Assembly: GCA_017937845.1 (NCBI GenBank)
Contig: JAGBCV010000052.1
Span: 1-64,000 of the forward strand
Reading direction: 5' to 3'
Origin: Clostridia bacterium
GTDB lineage: Bacteria; Bacillota; Clostridia; Oscillospirales; CAG-272
Length of the DNA: 64,000 bases
The translations under genes and the position numbers were made by a program. Below are positions 35,037 to 42,167 of the stretch, piece by piece; positions within the stretch are counted from its first letter, which is position 1, and every line of letters begins with the position of its first letter. The notes under the pieces were generated by a model. That model ran no database searches, had not been told where the DNA came from, and saw only the letters and a program-made list of their open reading frames with translations.

Positions 35037-35617
35037 TGGAAAAAACGGTACAAGTTGTCGATGAAGTCGGCAATCGGTATGAAGCGACCTTCCCGAAGCG
35101 AGCAAAAGGGCTCGTCAAAAACGGCAGGGCGCGCTTCATAGATGAAAACACGATCTGTCTTGCACGTCCGCCGAAAAACATACTAAATTCGGAGGATATG
35201 AATATGACAAATACTAACACTGAAAATAAAGCAATCGAAATCAAAACCGAAGCAACTGAAAGCAAATACACCCTCGCATACGCGCTCGAACAAATCGAAA
35301 AGATCACAAACTCCACAGAGACAATTTCGCAAGCGCTTACGACCATTGCCAATATGCGATCCGAAGGAACGCCTTGCGGAGGCAGTGCGGATGAAATGGC
35401 AAAAGCCGCGGCAGACGTGATCCGTTGCAGAGAGACCACCAATCAAAAGCTCATTGAGTTTTATTCCAAAATGGTAGATGACTTGAAGCCGAGAAGCGAA
35501 ACCGAAAAGGCTTCCCGCGATGAGTTCATGGGTTGGGTGAGAGATTGCATCGGCTCGGCAGAAGCCGGCATGGAACTCCCCGATTTCGCAAAGCTTTGGA
35601 AATCGATCAACAGTTAA
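35036..35617 (+). CDS. Hypothetical cytosolic protein, 193 aa
   Basis: It begins at TTG (35036) after AAAGGGGG at 10 bases. The N-terminal ~45 residues (QVVDEVGNRYEATFPKRAKG, then LVKNGRARFIDENTICLARPP) form a small beta module seen in Clostridia hypothetical proteins (recognised by pattern only). A Thr/Asn/Glu linker follows, then a helical domain with AYALEQIEKIT and KLIEFYSKMVDDL. There is no signal or membrane segment. It has its own promoter and terminator. No function can be assigned. Confidence 0.75.
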   Translation: MEKTVQVVDEVGNRYEATFPKRAKGLVKNGRARFIDENTICLARPPKNILNSEDMNMTNTNTENKAIEIKTEATESKYTLAYALEQIEKITNSTETISQALTTIANMRSEGTPCGGSADEMAKAAADVIRCRETTNQKLIEFYSKMVDDLKPRSETEKASRDEFMGWVRDCIGSAEAGMELPDFAKLWKSINS

Positions 35618-35627
35618 ACACGAACCG

Positions 35628-35651
35628 CCCCGAAATCGGGGCGGTTTTTAT
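35628..35651 (+). terminator. Terminator of the 193-aa gene
   Basis: ACCGCCCCG-AAAT-CGGGGCGGT followed by TTTTTAT. Confidence 0.9.
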
Positions 35652-35659
35652 ATGGCAAG

Positions 35660-35686
35660 CAAAAAAGATAGGCAGGAAGCCTATCC
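35660..35686 (-). terminator. Terminator of the decarboxylase beta-gamma genes
   Basis: GATAGGC (35667-35673) pairs with GCCTATC (35679-35685); on the minus strand six T follow. Confidence 0.85.
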
Positions 35687-35711
35687 TTTTGATATATGGG
35701 GATTACCCACT

Positions 35712-35873
35712 TTATTTTTTCTTATTGGTTGCTTTACCGAGGAGCCAAACGGCACCGATGATAACGCCTGTTACAAGAAAGATACTCAAATAAGCCAAAA
35801 CGGACTTGAGAAGTACTTCGGAAAACGGCATTTCGGTAACAACATCAGCAGCTGCTGCGAGAATCTTAGGCAT
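35712..35873 (-). CDS. Small sodium-pump decarboxylase gamma-like subunit (OadG type), 53 aa
   Basis: This short gene starts MPKILAAAADVVTEMPFSEV, has one transmembrane helix (SVLAYLSIFLVTGVIIGAVW) and ends in a KATNKKK cytoplasmic tail. AGGAGG lies 5 bases before ATG. It follows the beta-subunit gene by 36 bases in the same direction. OadG-type subunits are small one-helix proteins that hold the carboxyltransferase on the membrane pump, which matches its shape and context. Sequence alone is too short for a firm family call. Confidence 0.7.
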   Translation of the reverse strand: MPKILAAAADVVTEMPFSEVLLKSVLAYLSIFLVTGVIIGAVWLLGKATNKKK

Positions 35874-35909
35874 AATATCCTCCTGAAATATAGAATGTTA
35901 CGGGTATCA

Positions 35910-37037
35910 TCAACCGAAGAACGTAAGGATAAGACCACCCGCAATAACGGATGCGATCTGACCCGAAACGTTGACACCGATGGAATGCATGAGAAGGAAG
36001 TTCTGGTCATCTTCCTGAAGACCCATCTTATGAACGACACGCGCAGACATCGGGAATGCGGAGATACCTGCCGCACCGATCATGGGGTTGATCTTGGACT
36101 TGGAGAAGAGATTGAGGAACTTCGCAAACATAACGCCGCCGAAGGTATCGAAAATGAAGCCGAAAAGACCGAGAGCGAGGATCATCAAAGTTTCGAGAAC
36201 GAGGAACTTTTCTGCCTGCATCTGGAGTGCAACGGAGATACCGAGGAAGATGGTAACGAGGTTTGCGAGAACCTTCTGTGCAGTTTCGGAAAGGCTATCC
36301 AAAACGCCGCATTCACGGATCAGGTTACCGAACATAAGGAAGAAGACGAGAGATGCGCTGAGAGGCGCGACCATTGCCGCGATCATGGTGATGACGATCG
36401 GGAAAAGGATTCTCGTAGTCTTGGAAACCTCGCCCGGCTTATAGGGCATACGGATAAGACGTTCTTTCTTGGTGGTAAGGAGCTTGATAACGGGGGGCTG
36501 AATGATCGGCACGAGCGCCATATACGAGTACGCCGCAACGATGATCGCACCGCCGTATTGAGATTGGAGCGTATTGGCAACGAAGATTGCAGTCGGACCG
36601 TCAGCCGCCGCGATAACGCCGATAGATGCCGCATCGTTGACAGGAAAACCGAATACACCGTTTGCAAGAACGAGTGTGAAGAAGATACCAAACTGCGCCG
36701 CCGCACCGAAAAGAAGCAGCTTCGGATTGGAAAGCAGAGGACCGAAGTCGATCATGGCACCGATACCAATGAAGAGGAGAAGTGGGAAAAGCTCGTTGGC
36801 GATACCCGCATTGAAGAGGGTTGTCAACGGACCATGTTCCGTAATCGCATCGACCATCGGGATATTGACAAGGATCGTACCAAAGCCCATCGGAAGCAGG
36901 AGCGTCGGTTCCATCTCTTTCTTAATGGCAAGATAGATGAGGATACCGCCGATACACCACATCAAAACTTGTCCGAGAGTCAGTTGTGTAAAGCTGCCGA
37001 GCAGAGCGCTTACACTTTCGCGTAAAATGTCAAGCAT
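35910..37037 (-). CDS. Sodium ion-translocating decarboxylase, beta subunit (OadB/GcdB/MmdB)
   Basis: This 375-residue integral membrane protein decarboxylates carboxybiotin and exports sodium. It has ~9-11 hydrophobic helices and hallmark segments: GIGAMIDFGPLL, GAAAQFGIF, IGVIAAADGPTAIF, GNLIRECGV, INPMIGAAGISAFPMSARV and NVSGQIASVIAGG. The start MLDILRES at 37037 has an AAAGGTG site; an upstream ATG at 37088 lacks one. The alpha carboxyltransferase and biotin carrier subunits are not in the window, so the substrate (oxaloacetate, glutaconyl-CoA or methylmalonyl-CoA) is open. Confidence 0.93.
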   Translation of the reverse strand: MLDILRESVSALLGSFTQLTLGQVLMWCIGGILIYLAIKKEMEPTLLLPMGFGTILVNIPMVDAITEHGPLTTLFNAGIANELFPLLLFIGIGAMIDFGPLLSNPKLLLFGAAAQFGIFFTLVLANGVFGFPVNDAASIGVIAAADGPTAIFVANTLQSQYGGAIIVAAYSYMALVPIIQPPVIKLLTTKKERLIRMPYKPGEVSKTTRILFPIVITMIAAMVAPLSASLVFFLMFGNLIRECGVLDSLSETAQKVLANLVTIFLGISVALQMQAEKFLVLETLMILALGLFGFIFDTFGGVMFAKFLNLFSKSKINPMIGAAGISAFPMSARVVHKMGLQEDDQNFLLMHSIGVNVSGQIASVIAGGLILTFFG

Positions 37038-37078
37038 CTTGATAAACACCTTTCTGATGAAAAATTTTATATAAGAAT

Positions 37079-37107
37079 ATTTTACCACATTGTGAACAAG
37101 AAATCAA
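37079..37107 (-). promoter_or_regulatory. Promoter of the decarboxylase beta-gamma genes
   Basis: TTGATT (37102-37107), 17 bp, TAAAAT (37079-37084) on the minus strand. Confidence 0.65.
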
Positions 37108-37144
37108 CAATTTATGAAAAATAATTCATCGGATTTTCAAAGGC

Positions 37145-37173
37145 TTGACAAGAGGTCAGATATGTGTTACAAT
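37145..37173 (+). promoter_or_regulatory. Promoter of the duplicated-domain lipoprotein
   Basis: TTGACA (37145-37150), 17 bp, TACAAT (37168-37173). Confidence 0.8.
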
Positions 37174-37285
37174 AAAATAAAGTTTTTTACTTTTTTGAAA
37201 TTTTTTCTGAAAATCGGTCACAAAATGGACACCAAAAGCGATATATAAACAGAGGGCAAAAAATATAAAATAAAGGAGAACACGT

Positions 37286-38701
37286 ATGAAAAAAACACTA
37301 CTGAAATTTCTATGCCTCACGCTTTCCGCGATATTGCTGATTTCTTGCGGAAATCCCGCCGAAAGCTCCACGACCGAAACCACGACCACGCCAATAACTC
37401 CGACACAAAGTCTTTTCACCTCTCCCGAAGATGAAGAAAGAACCACAAAGACCTTTACCGTAAAAAACGAAGACGATATTGAAATGCGTGTGCTTTTTTA
37501 TGGATACAAAAGTGAAACGCTCGGCATGGATTTTTACGTCAAGAACGGCGAAGCCATCGAAACGGAAATCCAGATCATCAATCGTTCCCAAAATACGATC
37601 TATCGATATAGCTCATATGCTTGCGGAGGAACCGTTCTCGGTGATGAAGAATGTGGTTGCGAATTTCGTTTCCAACTCCAAGACGATGCGGGAAATCTGC
37701 TTGTGCAAGATTCCAGTTATTGCAACAGTATGCTGCAAGCACCAACCGTACTTTCCGTTCCCTCTGCGAATTCCTATCGCGCAAGCTCTTTTGTGCAAGA
37801 CAACATCTACTTGATCGCAGGTATCATGACCTTTGAGGAAGAAGAAATCGATATTCCCGTCAGAAATCCGCTCCAACAGCAGGAGGGTGTCGGCTTCCAT
37901 CTGTACGGCAACCGTTTTTATACCGATTACATAAACACGTTCTCGGGCACGATCGCCTTTGACTATTCCTATACGGGCGATTTTCCGAATGACCGCACCA
38001 TAGAATGCCCTGTTTCTCTTGACGTGGTTTACACCGCTGAGCCCTCCACGACCGAAAGCACGACCGTTTCTACAACAGAAACAACAGAACCCACACAAAC
38101 TACCGCTTCGGAAACCACGACCGAACCGATACAAACCACCGAAACCACGACAACGCCGACACTGCCTACGCCCGAGTATTTTGTTGCCCCCGCACCTGAA
38201 GTGAAAGCAACAAAAAGTTTCACCAAAACAAGCCCCGATGGCATCGAGCTGACCGTCACCATTCACGGATATCAATGTAATTTGAACTCGCTCGACGTAT
38301 TTTATATAAAAAGCAATGAACCTGTCGATGTCGATCTCCAAGTAAAAAACAACTCCGATTCCACCATCTATCAGTTTTATCCATCAACGCCAACCGAATT
38401 TCCTGTCTTACAAAGTTACATTTTCAACCGAAGCTATCATGGTGAAGGTGCCCTTGCCTTTGCTCAGATGTTAGGATTTCAAGATGCTATCGCAATCGGT
38501 GAACTCGCTCCAGGACAGCTCAAGGTCAAATCACACACAATGATTTTATCCTCTGATACCGTTTTTTCCAGTTCGATGGACACATTTACAGGATCCATTC
38601 TATTTCAATACGGACTTTCTCCGAAAGCTAGCCAAGCCCGCACACACGATATCATCTTGGATTTCGGAGTAAATATTGCACACGTCCCCGAAACCAATTA
38701 A
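37286..38701 (+). CDS. Lipoprotein with two homologous extracellular domains
   Basis: The 471-residue product has a lipoprotein signal ending LLISC. Two beta-rich domains of ~170 residues follow (~50-250 and ~305-471), which align with each other: KTFTVKNEDDIEMRVLFYGY against KSFTKTSPDGIELTVTIHGY, then FYVKN/FYIKS and NTIYRYS/STIYQFY. A Thr/Glu-rich linker of ~45 residues separates them. The first copy has extra Cys residues that the second lacks. No enzymatic motif is seen; a ligand-binding or adhesive role is possible but unproven. It has its own promoter and terminator. Confidence 0.85.
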   Translation: MKKTLLKFLCLTLSAILLISCGNPAESSTTETTTTPITPTQSLFTSPEDEERTTKTFTVKNEDDIEMRVLFYGYKSETLGMDFYVKNGEAIETEIQIINRSQNTIYRYSSYACGGTVLGDEECGCEFRFQLQDDAGNLLVQDSSYCNSMLQAPTVLSVPSANSYRASSFVQDNIYLIAGIMTFEEEEIDIPVRNPLQQQEGVGFHLYGNRFYTDYINTFSGTIAFDYSYTGDFPNDRTIECPVSLDVVYTAEPSTTESTTVSTTETTEPTQTTASETTTEPIQTTETTTTPTLPTPEYFVAPAPEVKATKSFTKTSPDGIELTVTIHGYQCNLNSLDVFYIKSNEPVDVDLQVKNNSDSTIYQFYPSTPTEFPVLQSYIFNRSYHGEGALAFAQMLGFQDAIAIGELAPGQLKVKSHTMILSSDTVFSSSMDTFTGSILFQYGLSPKASQARTHDIILDFGVNIAHVPETN

Positions 38702-38706
38702 CCGAA

Positions 38707-38734
38707 AAAGCGAGGCTCACGCCTCGCTTTTCTC
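38707..38734. terminator. Bidirectional terminator between the lipoprotein and the MtaA-like gene
   Basis: AAAGCGAGGC-TCAC-GCCTCGCTTTT serves both convergent genes. Confidence 0.88.
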
Positions 38735-38737
38735 ATA

Positions 38738-39742
38738 TTATTTTTGATAATATCCCGTGACCGCGCCGAAAAACGCATCGATATTTTCCCATTTTGCCAT
38801 GGGCGGAATATCACAGCCAGAGGAGATCACGAAATTCGGATGCTCCTTGCATGTTTCAAGAAGTGCCTCCGTCGCCTTTGCGATCGATTCGGGCGTGCCG
38901 TTACGAAATTCGCCAACAGGGTCGATATTGCCCATCACGATCACGTCGGACGGCATTTTTTCAAGCATTTTTTTCATATCGACGGCATTGCCGAAGTGAT
39001 ACGCCGCCGCTCCCGAGGAAACGATACCCTCCGTAAGATTCAAGATCGCATCGCCGCAGTTATGGTAAACGACAAGAAATTCATCGGTCTGTACGGCATC
39101 GACGATCTTTTTCATATAGGGCGCGGCAAATTCCTCCATCAGAGAGGGCGAAAGAAGTCCCGCCAGCGGTTCTGCTACCATAACGCCTCCCGCTCCCGTT
39201 TTCTTATAAGCATTCATATAGTTAATAAGGAAAGAAGTCACCTTTTCCAGCACCGTATGCACCATATCGGGTTCTTCATAGCAAAGCACCATGATTTCCG
39301 AAACGTCAAGAAGTCTGCCCGCAAGGCTGTAAGGTCCGATAACGCCCGCAAAAACAGGTCTGTCCGTAATGAGCTTGCAAGCCTTTTCGATGGCTTCGAT
39401 ATAAAGCCCCGTGCGTCCTGCGCCGACCGCGGGAATTTCCAAATCCTCCGCGTCCTCCTCGCTTTCGATGATAGCGCCAACGACCGTCGGCACCTCGTGG
39501 TCACTCGTCTTGACCGCAGAGCCAAATGCTTCCGCCTCCACGGAAAGGTCCATCATGCTGACAGAAGCCGCGCTCGGTACGCGGTCCGCGATCATTTTCA
39601 TGCCCTTTGCCTGCATATCGCTGTCGGAGATCAGCTCCTTGACCGTAATATCCATCAGCTGAACGGAGGGAAAGGAAAGAATCGGGATCGCTTTCTTTTC
39701 TTTCGCATTTTTCATATTTTCAAGCCATGCTTTCATATTCAT
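38738..39742 (-). CDS. Uroporphyrinogen decarboxylase-like protein (MtaA/MtbA methyltransferase type)
   Basis: This 334-residue URO-D superfamily protein resembles methylcobamide methyltransferases more than HemE. It has the zinc-site pattern YHNCGD and SSGCDIPP (His-x-Cys...Cys) of the MtaA/MtbA group, plus VIGPYSLAGRL and MGNIDPVGEF. No corrinoid protein or methyltransferase partner is nearby, so the methyl donor and acceptor are unknown. Its promoter (39781-39809) is divergent from the GH2 gene's promoter. The spacing from the nearest ribosome binding site (AAAGG, ~14 bases) is long, so the start is less certain. Confidence 0.8.
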   Translation of the reverse strand: MNMKAWLENMKNAKEKKAIPILSFPSVQLMDITVKELISDSDMQAKGMKMIADRVPSAASVSMMDLSVEAEAFGSAVKTSDHEVPTVVGAIIESEEDAEDLEIPAVGAGRTGLYIEAIEKACKLITDRPVFAGVIGPYSLAGRLLDVSEIMVLCYEEPDMVHTVLEKVTSFLINYMNAYKKTGAGGVMVAEPLAGLLSPSLMEEFAAPYMKKIVDAVQTDEFLVVYHNCGDAILNLTEGIVSSGAAAYHFGNAVDMKKMLEKMPSDVIVMGNIDPVGEFRNGTPESIAKATEALLETCKEHPNFVISSGCDIPPMAKWENIDAFFGAVTGYYQK

Positions 39743-39780
39743 AACGAAATACCATACCTTTCAATATATCGTTTTTTCAC

Positions 39781-39809
39781 AGTATAGCAAAGACTTTTTC
39801 AAAATGCAA
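39781..39809 (-). promoter_or_regulatory. Promoter of the MtaA-like gene
   Basis: TTGCAT (39804-39809), 17 bp, TATACT (39781-39786) on the minus strand. Confidence 0.75.
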
Positions 39810-39903
39810 GCATACCCTATCGGATTTGCCCCATTTTACAAGGATTTCCCCATTTTTACAAAAGCAAGCACGATAAAAACGAAAGGATTCTCTCAAAAAA
39901 ATA

Positions 39904-39932
39904 TTGACACCTCCCTTTTTCTGTGTTACGAT
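39904..39932 (+). promoter_or_regulatory. Promoter of the GH2 gene
   Basis: TTGACA (39904-39909), 17 bp, TACGAT (39927-39932). Confidence 0.78.
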
Positions 39933-39936
39933 AAAA

Positions 39937-39957
39937 ATAGTACTATTATAGTACTAT
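39937..39957. promoter_or_regulatory. Tandem palindromic operator of the GH2 gene
   Basis: ATAGTACTAT, a perfect 10-bp palindrome, occurs at 39937-39946 and 39948-39957, 11 bp (one helical turn) apart, right after the -10 and over the predicted transcription start. It is probably a repressor site; the regulator is not next to it. Confidence 0.7.
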
Positions 39958-39982
39958 TATATAATACGAAAGGATTTTTATC

Positions 39983-41731
39983 ATGACCACAAGAAACGCA
40001 TATCCCCGTCCCGAGCTTGTCCGTGAAAATTGGACAAATCTCTGCGGCGAGTGGGAATTTGAATTTGATTTCGGCAAAACGGGCAAGGCGCGTGACGTTC
40101 AGAACAAAGCAAAGCTCGAACGCACCATCAACGTACCTTTCTGCCCCGAAAGCAAGCTTTCCGGCATCGAATACAAGGATTTTATCAATGCTTGTTGGTA
40201 TCGTAAGACCATCAACGTCGCACCGAAGGCAGGCGAACGTACCATTCTTAATTTTGAAGCGGCTTACTATGCCACAGAGGTCTTTGTAAACGGCAAAAAT
40301 ATCGGCAAGCATAACGGCGGTTATACGCCTTTTTCCTTTGATATCACCGATGCACTCGTTGCAGGCGAAAACAGCATCGCCGTTTACTGCGAAGGAGATG
40401 CACGCGACAAAAAGCAGCCCTCCGGCAAGCAGAGCGACCGTTACGCTTCTTACGGTTGCTATTACACACGCTCCACGGGTATCTATGCACCCGTATGGCT
40501 CGAACCCGTTCCCGCGACCTATCTTACCGCGATCAAGCTCGACCCCGACACGGATAACAGCCGTCTTTTCTGTGATCTTACCCTTTCCGCATACGGTGAA
40601 AAGACCGTTACCCTCACCGCAAAGCTCGATGGTAAGACCGTCGGCACGGCAAGCGCGAAGACTACCATGAAGACCGCGAAAGCCGTCCTCGACCTCGATA
40701 CCCTTTCTCTTTGGAGCATCGAAACGCCTACGCTTTACGACCTTGAGATCAAGATCGAAAGTGCAAACGGCACCGATATCGTCAAATCCTACTTCGGTAT
40801 GAGAAAGATCGAGCTTGACAAGATGTGTCTGCTCATCAACGGCAAGCGCGTTTTCCAGCGTCTTGTCCTTGACCAGGGCTATTATCCCGAGGGCGTTTAT
40901 ACCGCTCCCGATGACGATGCTTTCGCAAAGGATATCAAGCTCTCTCAGCGTATCGGCTTCAACGGCGCAAGACTTCACGAAAGAGTATTTGAACGCCGTT
41001 TCCTCTATGAAGCAGACAGACTCGGCTATCTCGTTTGGGGTGAATATCCCAACTGGGGCTTTGATTACACCACAAACGAAAATACCTATATCTATCTCAG
41101 AGAATGGACCGAATCCATGGCGCGTGATTATAACCATCCTGCCCTTATCGGTTGGTGTCCTTTCAATGAAACGTGGGATATCGACGGCAGAGAACAGGCA
41201 AACGAAATGCTCCGCACCATTTACGAGGAAACAAAGAGAATCGACCCTGTTCGTCCTTGCATCGATACCAGCGGTAACTATCACGTTGTAACGGATATTT
41301 ACGATATCCACGACTACAACCAGAGCCCGGAAGCATTCCATAGACGCTACGACTCCATGACGGAAACCGAAGTTTTCGAGAATATGAACAAAGCGAAAAA
41401 GCGTCAGCAATACGAGGGTCAGCCTTATTTCATCAGCGAATACGGCGGCATCAAGTGGGCAAAAAATCAGGAAGCCGAAAACAACAAGCAGGTAAGCTGG
41501 GGATATGGCGATGCACCGCGTAGCATTGACGAATACGTAGAGCGTTTCGTTGGACTCACAGGCGTACTTATGGATACCGAAAAGATCTGCGGTCTTTGCT
41601 ATACACAGCTTTATGACGTAGAGCAGGAGCAGAACGGCGTATATTATTACGACCGCACCCCCAAATTCACCGAAGAAACGATGGATAAGCTCGCGGCAGT
41701 GCTGAAGCGCAAGGCAGCGATTGAGAAATAA
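39983..41731 (+). CDS. Glycoside hydrolase family 2 (beta-glucuronidase/beta-galactosidase type)
   Basis: This 582-residue cytosolic enzyme has the GH2 plan: a jelly-roll sugar-binding domain (~10-185, with NGKNIGKHNGGYTPF), an Ig-like domain (~190-275) and a TIM barrel. The acid/base Glu lies in PFNETWD and the nucleophile Glu in FISEYGG. HNGGYTPFSFDIT is typical of beta-glucuronidase/galactosidase relatives. There is no signal peptide, so the substrate must be imported; no transporter gene is adjacent. AAAGGA precedes ATG. Regulation through the tandem palindromes upstream is likely. Confidence 0.92.
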   Translation: MTTRNAYPRPELVRENWTNLCGEWEFEFDFGKTGKARDVQNKAKLERTINVPFCPESKLSGIEYKDFINACWYRKTINVAPKAGERTILNFEAAYYATEVFVNGKNIGKHNGGYTPFSFDITDALVAGENSIAVYCEGDARDKKQPSGKQSDRYASYGCYYTRSTGIYAPVWLEPVPATYLTAIKLDPDTDNSRLFCDLTLSAYGEKTVTLTAKLDGKTVGTASAKTTMKTAKAVLDLDTLSLWSIETPTLYDLEIKIESANGTDIVKSYFGMRKIELDKMCLLINGKRVFQRLVLDQGYYPEGVYTAPDDDAFAKDIKLSQRIGFNGARLHERVFERRFLYEADRLGYLVWGEYPNWGFDYTTNENTYIYLREWTESMARDYNHPALIGWCPFNETWDIDGREQANEMLRTIYEETKRIDPVRPCIDTSGNYHVVTDIYDIHDYNQSPEAFHRRYDSMTETEVFENMNKAKKRQQYEGQPYFISEYGGIKWAKNQEAENNKQVSWGYGDAPRSIDEYVERFVGLTGVLMDTEKICGLCYTQLYDVEQEQNGVYYYDRTPKFTEETMDKLAAVLKRKAAIEK

Positions 41732-41737
41732 TATTTT

Positions 41738-41775
41738 ACGCAGACGGTGAAAGCCGTCTGCGTTCTTTGTTTTGT
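41738..41775 (+). terminator. Terminator of the GH2 gene
   Basis: ACGCAGACGG pairs with CCGTCTGCGT, followed by TCTTTGTTTTG. Confidence 0.82.
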
Positions 41776-41794
41776 TTTAACATAAGTTCGACGA

Positions 41795-41875
41795 AAGTAG
41801 GGCGGGATGCCCACATCCCGCCGAAAATGTTTGGATTCTTATCCTTCGGCAGCCCATTGGCAAGCCGCCCTACAC
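41795..41875. repeat. Intergenic palindromic repeat, TAGGGCGG family
   Basis: Outer TAGGGCGG / CCGCCCTA arms enclose GGCGGGATGCCCACATCCCGCC and an inner CCGAA...TTCGG-like pairing. It is non-coding. From 41876 to 42083 I see no gene; that stretch only has a small GGCGCT/AGCGCC hairpin (41956-41969). Confidence 0.65.
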
Positions 41876-42083
41876 GATTTGATTTTTATAAGAACATCGA
41901 ACTCACATTATTTTGCGGGCGTTCTCGCGCTCATTACAAAAAGCGCTTGCCGAACGGCGCTAAAGCGCCGTCAAACATGAATACAAGAAAAGTACCGAAA
42001 AACATTTATTCAACAAAAGCACCAAAAGAAAAAAAGCAAACTATACACCCTGCACAAAATTACACTTCTCCGACAAAAAATTC

Positions 42084-42112
42084 TTGACAAAGCACCCATG
42101 CTTGCGTATAAT
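42084..42112 (+). promoter_or_regulatory. Consensus promoter of the Re-citrate synthase operon
   Basis: TTGACA (42084-42089), 17 bp, TATAAT (42107-42112): a perfect sigma-A consensus in both boxes, which suits a gene held off by a repressor. Confidence 0.92.
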
Positions 42113-42114
42113 GG

Positions 42115-42143
42115 TTGGTATACCAAACGCAAATTGTATACAA
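42115..42143. promoter_or_regulatory. Two palindromic GntR-type operators
   Basis: TTGGTATACCAA (42115-42126) and TTGTATACAA (42134-42143) lie over and just after the transcription start. Such TTGTATACAA-like palindromes are typical of FadR/FCD-type GntR regulators, and one is encoded in this operon, so autoregulation is likely. Confidence 0.75.
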
Positions 42144-42167
42144 GAATACAAATATAAGGAGAACCCC

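Noticed and set aside
38738-39742. Heme biosynthesis uroporphyrinogen decarboxylase (HemE)
   Set aside because: The His-x-Cys...Cys zinc motif and the lack of other heme genes point to the methyltransferase branch of the family.
41767-42087. 106-codon frame between the GH2 gene and the citrate operon
   Set aside because: It runs through the TAGGGCGG palindrome, has no ribosome binding site, and has a Lys/Asn/Pro-rich end typical of non-coding DNA.
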